A stretch of DNA of 6,973 nt from Bacteroidia bacterium (lineage in GTDB: Bacteria > Bacteroidota > Bacteroidia > Cytophagales > Cyclobacteriaceae), in contig JAAURZ010000119.1 in assembly GCA_012031955.1 (NCBI GenBank), positions 1 through 6,973 on the forward strand, given 5' to 3'. Numbering within the stretch: the first letter of the stretch is position 1; each line of letters begins with the position of its first letter. Shown here one piece after another: positions 1 to 6,926 of this stretch. The notes under the pieces are model-generated. The model was not told the origin of the DNA and ran no database searches. It saw only the letters and a program-made list of their open reading frames with translations. The translations under genes and the position numbers were made by a program.

Positions 1-23
1 GCAGCGCAATGTGGTTGTGCGAC

Positions 24-1791
24 TTAGTCCACCTTTACAACCTTTGAGCGTTCGCCGATGTCGGCTGCGTTGAATGCTTCGATCTGAAATAATACGCATC
101 GGTGCGGTCCATGCCGGTAAAGAAGTAGTCATTTTGGTTGTACAGCATAATACTGCCGTAGAGTTTATCAGGATCTTTTCCGAAGTAGATCACGTACCCG
201 TCGGCCTGGTCGTTTTGCTTCCAGCGGATCCAGGCACTGCGACGCTCGCCGTCACTTTTTTGGATCGGCTCGCAGCACGATGAACTCCTCCACCGGCGCC
301 GGTTTATTGCCGGGACCTTTGCCAAAAACACGGAAGCCACTGAGTGCAAATTTACCTGTGGGCATTTGATGTTTTCCATTTTCAGGTATCGGGCCGATGC
401 GGGCCTGGTCAACTCAATGTAGTCGTGCGGAACATCGGTGGTGTTTTTACTCTTGTCCACCAGCACCGTCCATTTATTGCCGTCAGTGGAGTTGTAGATT
501 TTATATTGATGGAAAACATTTTCGCTCTTGCCGAGAAACTCCGCATCCTGATCGGCGTAGTTGATCTGGATGGCATGCACGGTTGAAAGTTCGCCGAGGT
601 CGGTTTGAAACCACTCGCCCTTGTCGTCGGATTTTTGCCGACCAATATGTTTTGATGTCCTCATCTACGACGTGTTGGCATGGTAGCCACCCAGCGTCGA
701 CGATACTTGCACGGGCTTGTTGTAGTTGAGCAGCATCCAGCCTGCGAACATGCCACTGGTGTGATCTGCATTTTGTCGTGGCAAGTAAGTTGGATAGTCG
801 CCGTACGCTGTGTTGCAATACAGTACGTCGTCTTTGTCGAAGCCCGCAGGCCAGATGCCGATGCGACGTTCGAAATTGTTTTTCTGCCCAAGTACCATGG
901 TAGACACGTGCCACCAGTTTCCAAAGGTATCCTGGTAGGTGGCGCCATGGCCGGCGCCGCGTGCAAAGCCGCCGGGTTTGTACGCGAAGGGGTTGTGCTT
1001 CTGATATACAAATTGGTCGAGCGGGTCGCTGCTCACATACACACCGTCGGCATAGCCGCTGAATTCCGTGGCCGCGCGCCGTACTGCAGGTAGTATTTGC
1101 CTTTGTACTTCGTCATCCACGCACCCTCCATGAAGGGTTGAAGGAATGTGTTGTCGTTGTATTCGCCGAAGCGCTCCCAGCCATGGTCTTCCGGGTGCAG
1201 CGCGATCAGCGGTTTTGTATAACCTTCCGATTGCAAAGTATTGGTGTTGATCCCGGTGCCGAGAATAGGGTACACGTTGCTTGAGCCCCAGTACAAAAAG
1301 AGTTTGTCTTTCTCCTCGTCGTAAAGGAAAGCCGGGTCCCACGCGCCTACCTTCAGCGAGTCGACGGCAACTTGCCAATCGTCTACCGTCGGATTCTTGC
1401 TCTTCCACAGCGTAAACGCAGGGCCATGCGTGGACCCTATGAGGTACAACTCGCCTTTCATCACAAATGCGGCGGGGCGCAAAGTTCATCATACACCTTG
1501 TTGCGCTCGCGCAGGAAACGGCGCGACACGAAATTCCAGTGCAGCATATTGTCGCTCCACCAGTAACCCCATTGGTTGGTAGAGAAGAGGAAGTATTTTG
1601 TTTTGAAACGTCACGATTACCGGGTCGGCCGTGGCGCGGTGCCTGCCTTGTGTGGAGAAGTTGGGGATTGGCGTATACCCGTAGTCTATGTTTACGGGAT
1701 TGCAGTATGTGGTTTGCTGAGCGGGTAGCGTTGTCGCACTCAGCAACAGCAGCAACACGGGCATGGTCAGCTTGATGATCTTCGTTTTCAT
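24..1791 (-). CDS. Secreted family 43 glycoside hydrolase with discoidin and Fn3-like domains (eight frameshifts in this sequence)
   Basis: This is probably an arabinosidase, xylosidase or galactosidase-type GH43 enzyme acting outside the cytoplasm. The reading frame breaks at about 1596-1599, 1473, 1073, 672, 632-636, 360-362, 256-261 and 87-89. Repairing each by one base gives exactly 589 codons plus TAA. In that reconstruction residues 1-24 are a signal peptide ending near LPAQQ. The five-bladed propeller begins at YCNPVNIDYGY. Candidate GH43 catalytic residues are D56 (RATADP), D152 (GAWDPAF) and E222 (FMEGAW), matching the family's Asp/Asp/Glu triad. A discoidin (F5/8C) sugar-binding domain spans roughly 368-492, starting near DEDIKTYW and including WFQTDLG. 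An Fn3-like module covers about 500-589. It is transcribed divergently from the GH53 gene. The family assignment is solid; the subfamily and substrate are not resolved. The breaks look like sequence errors, since homology resumes after each one. Confidence 0.85.
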
Positions 1792-1826
1792 TTCGACTGT
1801 TGGTTTACGCCCGGCGGTTTTTCCGT

Positions 1827-1860
1827 CAAAACTATTTCTGCCAGGATTTCCGGATGCAAA
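1827..1860 (-). promoter_or_regulatory. Candidate Bacteroidota-type promoter of the GH43 gene
   Basis: Read on the minus strand, TAGTTTTG (1834 to 1827) matches the Bacteroidota -7 consensus TAnnTTTG at every fixed position. A TTTG (1860 to 1857) lies 22 bp upstream as a possible -33 element, slightly farther than the usual spacing of about 19-20 bp. Initiation near 1820 would leave a short leader of about 30 nt before the ATG at 1791. No purine-rich Shine-Dalgarno precedes that ATG, which is common in this phylum. This rests on motif matching only. Confidence 0.4.
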
Positions 1861-1890
1861 CTAGTTGGGAAAGCCTGAATTCGACAGGAC

Positions 1891-1902
1891 TTTTACGCAA
1901 AA
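1891..1902. promoter_or_regulatory. Imperfect 12-bp palindrome, possible operator
   Basis: TTTTACGCAAAA is palindromic at 10 of 12 positions and sits midway between the two divergent glycoside hydrolase starts. That is a sensible place for one regulator to control both genes. AT-rich flanks of this kind arise by chance fairly often, and no second copy is seen in the window, so the call is weak. Confidence 0.15.
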
Positions 1903-1959
1903 ATGTATGTGACTTTGTTCACCGGCGGCGCTGCAATGCGTTTGGCCGTTAAATAATAA

Positions 1960-1990
1960 TTGCCTTCTCGCAGTCAATGCGCTATTTTAG
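1960..1990 (+). promoter_or_regulatory. Weak candidate promoter of the GH53 gene
   Basis: TTG at 1960-1962 is followed after 20 bp by TATTTTAG at 1983-1990, one mismatch from TAnnTTTG. Initiation near 1997 would give a leader of about 26 nt before the ATG at 2023. The spacing fits Bacteroidota promoters but both elements are degenerate. Confidence 0.25.
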
Positions 1991-2022
1991 TTTTTCTTTC
2001 ACGTTCGAATAGGGGCGACGTT

Positions 2023-3210
2023 ATGAAACATGTTATGATGAGTTGGCTGTGTATTTCGTGTATAATCTGGCTGGCCGGTTGCGACGACGGTGGGGGCGAG
2101 CCGACACCGCGAAGACGCCGTATGAAGAAGGCCGCTTCCTGTTTGGCGCTGACCTGTCGTATGCCAACCAGATCGCGGACCGTGGTGGTGTGTACAAAGA
2201 TGGAATTGAAAAGTCGCCGTATGCAATTTTGCCGATCACGGCAGCGGGCTTGTTCGCCTCCGGATGTGGCACAATCCAACCTGGACGAAGACCATCTATG
2301 GCGACGAGGGCACGCAGTTGTACAACGACTTTGAAGACGTGAAGCGATCCATCCAACAGGTGCGCGACAACGGAATGCAGGTGCTGCTCGACTTTCACTA
2401 TTCCGACAACTGGACCGATCCCGGAAAAAATGAACCGCCCGCGGCGTGGGCCGATGTAACAGACATCGACGTGCTGAAAGACTCTGTTTACAACTACACT
2501 TTGAAAACGCTGCAACGGCTCGCGTCCGGTGGCCTCATGCCTGAGTTCGTTCAACTGGGAAATGAAATAAACTGTGGCATGTTCTTCACCAACGTGTCCG
2601 AAACTTTCCCTTCGTGCAATGTATGCGATGGCGCATGGTCGCAATTGGGTGTTGTGCTCAATGCTGGCATCAAAGCCGTGCGCGACGCAGCGGCCTGTCG
2701 ACGATCAAACCTGAGATCATTCTGCACGTCGCCGATCCAAAAAATGTAAACTGGTGGTTCGACAACATCCGCTTTAGCGGCCTGGTCACCGACTTTGATC
2801 GCATCGGATTCTCATACTATCCGCTCTGGCACACTACCATCCCGCTGAGGGACATTGAAGCGATGGTGAAAGGGTTTGTGAAAAAGTATGAGAAGGATGT
2901 GATGATTTTGGAGACAGCCTACCCCTGGACAAACGCGGGAGCCGACAGCTACACAAACTTGTTCGGCGGCGCGCCCCTGGCGGGTTACCCATTTACGACG
3001 GCGGGACAGTCGGCATTGATGACCGACCTCGCGAAAGCGGTAATTAACGGAGGCGGCGCGGGCATCGTATATTGGGAGCCCGACTGGATCACCTCCCCGA
3101 TGAAGGACCAGTGGGGAACGGGTTCGTCGTGGGAGAACGCGACATTCTTTGATTTTGATGGCAACCTTCATGACGGTATCAATTTTATGACTGCCGACTT
3201 CAGCAAATAG
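2023..3210 (+). CDS. Lipoprotein GH53 arabinogalactan endo-beta-1,4-galactanase (three frameshifts in this sequence)
   Basis: GH53 enzymes cleave beta-1,4-galactan, the backbone of type I arabinogalactan and pectic side chains, by a retaining mechanism. The ATG at 2023 opens a lipoprotein signal peptide with lipobox LAGC and acylated Cys20, followed by DDGGGE. Acidic residues just after the cysteine fit surface export in Bacteroidota. The frame breaks near 2109, at the T-run 2227-2230 and near 2691, each consistent with one missing base; repair gives 396 residues. Visible GH53 features are FGADLSYANQ near the start of the barrel, RLRMWHNPTW, LLDFHYSDNWTDPG, the acid/base E182 in QLGNEIN, the nucleophile E298 in LETAYPWT, and the later IVYWEPDW. 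The length and motif order suit a complete (beta/alpha)8 enzyme. It probably works with the divergent GH43 enzyme. Family call firm; exact substrate inferred. Confidence 0.9.
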
Positions 3211-3260
3211 TGTCAGGTGTTACTCTTCTTCTGATCGCATGTAAATGATTAGATTTGGCG

Positions 3261-4001
3261 ATGGCGACGAAAAAATCTACGGCAACCAAAAAGGATGTGC
3301 CACCCACGGCTAAAGCGTTTATCAGCTTGCTCACGGACCTCAGCGATCCGGCCAAAATAGACAACTCGAAACATTTCTCTGATCCGGTAAAGGGTAACAA
3401 GTTTCTGCACGTGCGCATGGGCCACATCTTCGACCTGGCCAAGGCCTGCAAGACGATGGTGCTCACCGACGTATCAAAAATGCTTGACAGCGCCTGGTAC
3501 GAGGTGCGCGTGGCCGCGGTTTGCATCATGGATTTCCAGGCGCGCGAAAAGAAAATCACGCCGGAACACAGGAAGGCGTTGTACGACCTCTATGTGAAGA
3601 AGCACGACCGCATCAACAACTGGGACATGGTAGACCGCAGTGCGCCATTCGTGGTGGGCGGATACTTGTTCGACAAGCCCCGCAAGGTGTTGTACACCCT
3701 GGCGAAATCGAAGCATACGTGGGAACGCCGGACTGCCATAGTAAGTACATACTATTTTATCAGGAACAAGCAGTTGGACGACACGTTTGCTATTGCGCGC
3801 CTGCTCGTGCACGACGCGCACGATCTTATCAACAAAGCGGTAGGTAGTTGGGTACGCGAAGCCGGCAAGCAGGATAAGAGAAAGTTGCTGGCTTTTCTCG
3901 ATGAATTTGCGAAAACAATGCCTCGCGTTACGCTGCGCTACGCACTAGAAAAACAGGACAAGAAAACGAAGGACCACTACATGGCCATGGCCAAGGGCTA
4001 G
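3261..4001 (+). CDS. AlkD-like DNA alkylation repair glycosylase
   Basis: AlkD proteins are HEAT-like-repeat DNA glycosylases that remove alkylated purines, such as N3- and N7-alkyl adducts, without flipping the base into a pocket. This 246-residue protein is close to the family's usual length of about 235-240, with a Lys/Thr-rich N-terminal extension. The canonical block NNWDMVDRSAP supplies W121 and D125, equivalent to Trp109 and the essential Asp113 of Bacillus cereus AlkD. WERRTAI supplies R157 (Arg148 equivalent), and SWVREAGKQD supplies W197 (Trp187 equivalent). MPRVTLRYALEK near the C terminus is also typical. I chose the ATG at 3261 over the in-frame TTG at 3255, which adds only two residues. 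The gene begins 50 bp after the GH53 stop with no terminator visible between, so read-through is possible, but a functional link to galactan use is unlikely. No frameshift is seen. Confidence 0.92.
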   Translation: MATKKSTATKKDVPPTAKAFISLLTDLSDPAKIDNSKHFSDPVKGNKFLHVRMGHIFDLAKACKTMVLTDVSKMLDSAWYEVRVAAVCIMDFQAREKKITPEHRKALYDLYVKKHDRINNWDMVDRSAPFVVGGYLFDKPRKVLYTLAKSKHTWERRTAIVSTYYFIRNKQLDDTFAIARLLVHDAHDLINKAVGSWVREAGKQDKRKLLAFLDEFAKTMPRVTLRYALEKQDKKTKDHYMAMAKG

Positions 4002-4009
4002 CGACCGCG

Positions 4010-4228
4010 TTAGTTGCAGCCGCAGCCACCACCTGTTTTTCCGCCGTTGGCACCTGATGCGCCCTCGCGATACAGTTCGAAGCTTGTTTCAAACTTCTGA
4101 ACCTTGCGTGCGGAAAGCTCCATCTCCGAGTCATTCAAATACATTTTCTGGTACTCCTTCACAGAAGCACAACCGGATAGCGTGACTGCCGCGATACCAA
4201 GCACAAGAAGGGCCCTGGTGAGTTTCAT
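4010..4228 (-). CDS. DUF4266 mini-lipoprotein with GGGCGCN tail
   Basis: This 72-residue predicted lipoprotein has a positively charged start, a hydrophobic stretch and lipobox LSGC, giving acylated Cys20 and a mature chain of only 53 residues. The mature part reads as a short charged helix (KEYQKMYLNDSEMEL) and then a Gly-rich tail, GASGANGGKTGGGCGCN, with a terminal Cys-Gly-Cys. This arrangement is characteristic of DUF4266 as I know the family; its function is unknown. The ATG at 4228 overlaps the TGA of the upstream ApbE gene (ATGA), so the two are probably translationally coupled. An upstream in-frame start near 4288 lies inside the ApbE gene and would bury the lipobox, so I rejected it. 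The CGC tail could bind metal or form a disulfide, perhaps handled by the operon's thioredoxin. That is inference. Confidence 0.85.
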   Translation of the reverse strand: MKLTRALLVLGIAAVTLSGCASVKEYQKMYLNDSEMELSARKVQKFETSFELYREGASGANGGKTGGGCGCN

Positions 4229-5171
4229 TTTTTTAGTTTGATATTGTTGGATGTGTAAACCTTGTTGTTGTCGTCGATGATGATGCATGCCATACCTTTT
4301 ATCTGATTCACCAGATGGAGGCCGGCCTCAACGCCCATCACCGTTACCGGCGTAGCCATGGCATCGGCCAGTTCGGCGTGCTGGCAAATAATGGTTACGC
4401 TCTTGACACCACGCACGGGTACCCGGTTTTAGGATCGATGGTGTGCGAATATTTTCTTCCGTCGATCACCACAAACTTTTTCGTAGTTGCCCGAAGTAGC
4501 TACCGACACATCCGTGAGCTGAACCGACCCGAAAGGCAGATGTTGCTGATCAGGGTCGGCGATACCGATCGTCCACGGTTTGCCATCGGTTGCGTGCCCC
4601 ACACGGTGAGGTCGCCGGCTGCATTCACGACGCCGCTTGTAACTCCGGCCTGTTTCATAACTTGTTTCGCGCGGTCGGCTGCGTAACCCTTGCCGATGCC
4701 GCCGAAGCCGATGCGCATTCCCTGCTCTTTTAAAAACACAGTAGACGTGTCGCTGTCGAGCACCACATTCTTGTAGTTGATAAGGCGCACCATGGCTTTG
4801 GCCGTTGCCTCATCGGGCAGCGCGGTCATGTCGGTATCGAAATTCCAGAGGCGCTTGTCGATAGAGCCGTATGTGATGTCGAACGCACCTTGTGTAAGGG
4901 CCGAAATGCGCAGCGAGCGTTCAATGAGGTCGTAGACTTCGCGATCGACACGCACCGGCGCTATGCCAGCGTGCCGGTTAACCTGGTTTGTCTGGCTGTC
5001 GTCGTTAAACGTAGTAAGCAATCTTTCAATTCGCTGCACTTCGGCTATGGCTTCGCTCACGCGCAACATGGCCCACGTTTCGTCGTGAGTCACCACGCTG
5101 AACGTGAAATGGTTTCCCATAAGACGCGTGCCTTTGCTGTGTGTTTGAACGGTGGCTACTGTTTGTGTCAA
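4225..5171 (-). CDS. apbE: ApbE-family FAD:protein FMN transferase (three frameshifts in this sequence)
   Basis: ApbE enzymes use FAD and Mg2+ to attach FMN covalently to Ser/Thr of target flavoproteins. Single-base breaks near 4588 (missing), 4477-4481 (extra A on the coding strand) and 4416 (missing) interrupt the frame. Repair gives 315 residues, typical of the family. Visible blocks are LMGNHF at 18-23, QGAFDITYGSID at 94-105, GIGKGYAAD at 158-166, NAAGDLTVWG at 183-192, ATSGNY at 225-230, YSHTIDPKTGYPV at 241-253, and the metal-site region ADAMATPVTVMG at 269-280. There is no signal peptide or lipobox, unlike many envelope ApbE proteins. The start is TTG at 5171; the only later ATG options cut into the conserved LMG block. 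It lies 7 nt after the thioredoxin stop and overlaps the DUF4266 start by ATGA. Confidence 0.9.
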
Positions 5172-5178
5172 TGCAAGA

Positions 5179-5610
5179 CTACCTGACGGCTGTTTTCAAT
5201 TCTTCCATGAATTTATCCTGGCTGGCAAAGACGTAGCCCTCCCATGACTTGATCACTTTGCCATCCTGGTCGAGCAACAGGGTAAGCGGAAATTTGCCGT
5301 CGGGATTGTATTGTTCTGCAAGCTTTTCGTTGTGCGCTACCTGCTCCTTCGGCAACTGATTCTTTTTGAGCCTGGGAAAATCCGCGCGCACCAATACGAG
5401 ACGGGCGTCGGCCACTTTCTGAAACGCTTCGCGCTCAAACACTTCCTGCTTCAGCTTAATGCATGGCGCGCACCAATCAGAACCTGAGAAATTCAGCAGT
5501 ATGTACTTGTGCTCCGCTGCCGCTTCCTGTTTGGCGCCGTCAAAATTGGTAAGCCACACCGAGGGTGCCAGGGCCATGCCTGCAAGTACGGTTGCAATTA
5601 GCTTGATCAT
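5179..5610 (-). CDS. Secreted thioredoxin-family protein
   Basis: This 143-residue thioredoxin-fold protein probably carries out thiol-disulfide exchange in the periplasm. Residues 1-16 form a short hydrophobic export signal. The active site is W46-C47-A-P-C50, and the cis-proline is P108 in KFPLTLLLD. The segment ILLNFSGSDWCAPC and the spacing to the cis-proline resemble the DsbD C-terminal-domain and thioredoxin_7-like group. It lies 2 nt after the DUF3570 stop and 7 nt before the ApbE start, so it is almost certainly cotranscribed. Its partner could be the Cys-Gly-Cys tail of the DUF4266 lipoprotein at the end of the operon, but that is inference. No frameshift is seen. Confidence 0.9.
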   Translation of the reverse strand: MIKLIATVLAGMALAPSVWLTNFDGAKQEAAAEHKYILLNFSGSDWCAPCIKLKQEVFEREAFQKVADARLVLVRADFPRLKKNQLPKEQVAHNEKLAEQYNPDGKFPLTLLLDQDGKVIKSWEGYVFASQDKFMEELKTAVR

Positions 5611-5612
5611 GG

Positions 5613-6794
5613 TTATTTGAATTTAAGTAATAGCGTGAATATATCCGACGTAAGTTTGGTGGACCTGCGATAGTGCCCGTAACGGAATTCAAGCGCGTTG
5701 AGCGTGTGAATGTTAAACACACCTCCCGGTGGCGCGTAGCGTAAGCCGATGCCAGCCAGGTGGCTGGAGAGCGCAGACAAGTCGTAGTCGCTGGTGTAGT
5801 AAGTTTCGGAAAGCGCGTGACCTTCGTATGGCTTGAAATAGTCTACGCCCTGTTGCGTATAGTATCGATAGAAAGGGCTGACGGAAAAGAAAGGCGTCAC
5901 CTTCATCGCGGCTTCCAGTTCGGCGGTATGACTTTGCAATCCCCATGTGTCGGCGTAGTAACGATAGTAGGTGCGCAGGATAAATTCGTCGCCGAGGAAA
6001 TAGTTGAGTCGAACACCTACCGGCAGCTTCCATCGTTGGTCGGGGAGATTTTCAAACTTATGCGATCCATCTGTGAAATACGTGCGATGATAAAGTGTGG
6101 CAAGCTGACCTTCCTGGTAGGCGACGTCGGCCAGCAACAATAGCTGAAGCCGCCGCGTAATCACCTGGCTGATTGTGAAAGACGCGTTGTAAGAGTTTCT
6201 TGGTTTGGAGCCGCGCGGGCCAGCGCTGCCGCGCAGTTCGATCGGCAGTATTACCGTCCATGTGTCGAGAAAGACCTGGCCCTTCACGCTGAACTCGCGG
6301 TTTTTGTTCTTCGACAATTTAGACCATCCTATGTTGAGCCCCTTGGAGAAGTAGTCGTACTCGGTGGAGATTGAGCCCGCGATGCTTACGGTGGAACCGG
6401 TTTTTTCGTTGGTGATGCTATACCCGAGTGACGGGTAGATGCGCTGGTCGCCGGAAGAAGCGGATGAAACTGTGGCAGGATCAATCTTATCGGACGACGC
6501 AGAGGTGTACACATCTAGTCCCACTTCGCCTATCACGGTACGCTTCCGTCCCTTTCGGTCATACTTCGACAGGCGCACGTCGATGGTGGTGGCAAAATCT
6601 GTGAGTCTCTCGGTGCCGATGCCGCCCGTCACCGCCGAATTATCGCCGTCTTGGTGATAGTAACTCGACACAAAATTGATCTCTTCCAGCTTCAGCTTTC
6701 TATTGCCGTACTTTGACGAGTCGATGGGTGTCTGTGAAAAGCCTGCCAGGGTAAACAGGCAGATGCCGACAGCGGCGAGCGAAATTTTATGCAT
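5613..6794 (-). CDS. DUF3570 predicted outer-membrane beta-barrel protein
   Basis: This 393-residue protein starts with a cleavable signal peptide (about residues 1-20, ending GFSQ). The rest is rich in alternating hydrophobic/polar strands and aromatic motifs such as RTYYRYYADTW and SPFYRYYTQQG, and it ends in TLLLKFK, as expected of an outer-membrane barrel. The segment STEYDYFSKGLNIGW followed by VFLDTW is characteristic of DUF3570, a family of unknown function. It is the first gene of the four-gene minus-strand operon, with the thioredoxin gene beginning 2 nt after its stop. The GTERLTDF block near residue 60 belongs to the conserved N-terminal part. I see no clear consensus promoter or Shine-Dalgarno upstream. 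The ATG at 6794 gives the best signal peptide. It is intact, with no sign of indels. Confidence 0.88.
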   Translation of the reverse strand: MHKISLAAVGICLFTLAGFSQTPIDSSKYGNRKLKLEEINFVSSYYHQDGDNSAVTGGIGTERLTDFATTIDVRLSKYDRKGRKRTVIGEVGLDVYTSASSDKIDPATVSSASSGDQRIYPSLGYSITNEKTGSTVSIAGSISTEYDYFSKGLNIGWSKLSKNKNREFSVKGQVFLDTWTVILPIELRGSAGPRGSKPRNSYNASFTISQVITRRLQLLLLADVAYQEGQLATLYHRTYFTDGSHKFENLPDQRWKLPVGVRLNYFLGDEFILRTYYRYYADTWGLQSHTAELEAAMKVTPFFSVSPFYRYYTQQGVDYFKPYEGHALSETYYTSDYDLSALSSHLAGIGLRYAPPGGVFNIHTLNALEFRYGHYRRSTKLTSDIFTLLLKFK

Positions 6795-6926
6795 ACTCCA
6801 TTTACTGAACCATTCCCGAACAATACAGCAAACGCTTAAGTTTCATTGCGTATTTCAAATTTGTACCAGGAACGTTTGCAAAGGAGGCTATACAACTCAA
6901 TTTACAATCAGTCTAAATATTAAAAA
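6795..6926. other. Leader region of the DUF3570 operon
   Basis: These 132 AT-rich bases lie between the terminator and the ATG at 6794, so the operon promoter should be here. I searched the minus strand for TAnnTTTG with a suitable -33 element and found no convincing match. Nothing resembling a riboswitch or small RNA gene is evident by eye. Confidence 0.4.

Larger units (their letters stand above)
1792..2022. other. Divergent intergenic region between the GH43 and GH53 genes
   Basis: These 231 bp separate two divergently transcribed secreted glycoside hydrolase genes. The region holds the candidate GH43 promoter, a weak palindrome at 1891-1902 and a weaker plus-strand promoter candidate at 1960-1990. 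I see no convincing open reading frame, tRNA or riboswitch in it. Any regulator controlling the pair lies outside the window. Confidence 0.6.

Noticed and set aside
680..1093. Plus-strand 137-residue open frame opposite the GH43 gene
   Set aside because: It is antisense to strongly conserved GH43 sequence, resembles no family I know, and has no start signals. It is a shadow frame.
665..1492. A 275-residue minus-strand frame that could be called as one protein
   Set aside because: Only its second half (about 1073-665) is GH43 sequence. The first half is out of frame, and the true protein there continues in the frame used at 1085-1470.
2023..3210. Programmed frameshifting as an explanation for the broken GH53 and GH43 genes
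   Set aside because: The breaks are many, lie at unrelated sites and lack slippery heptamers with downstream structures. Single-base sequence errors explain them better.
3250..3257. TAGATTTG, a perfect TAnnTTTG match just before the alkD ATG
   Set aside because: Initiation about 7 nt downstream would fall at or past the ATG at 3261, and no -33 TTTG is suitably placed.
5760..6143. Plus-strand 127-residue open frame opposite the DUF3570 gene
   Set aside because: It lies wholly within an intact conserved gene on the other strand and its composition looks random.
6879..6886. AAAGGAGG on the plus strand, like a strong ribosome binding site
   Set aside because: No start codon with an open frame follows at a workable distance, and the region reads as leader of the minus-strand operon.
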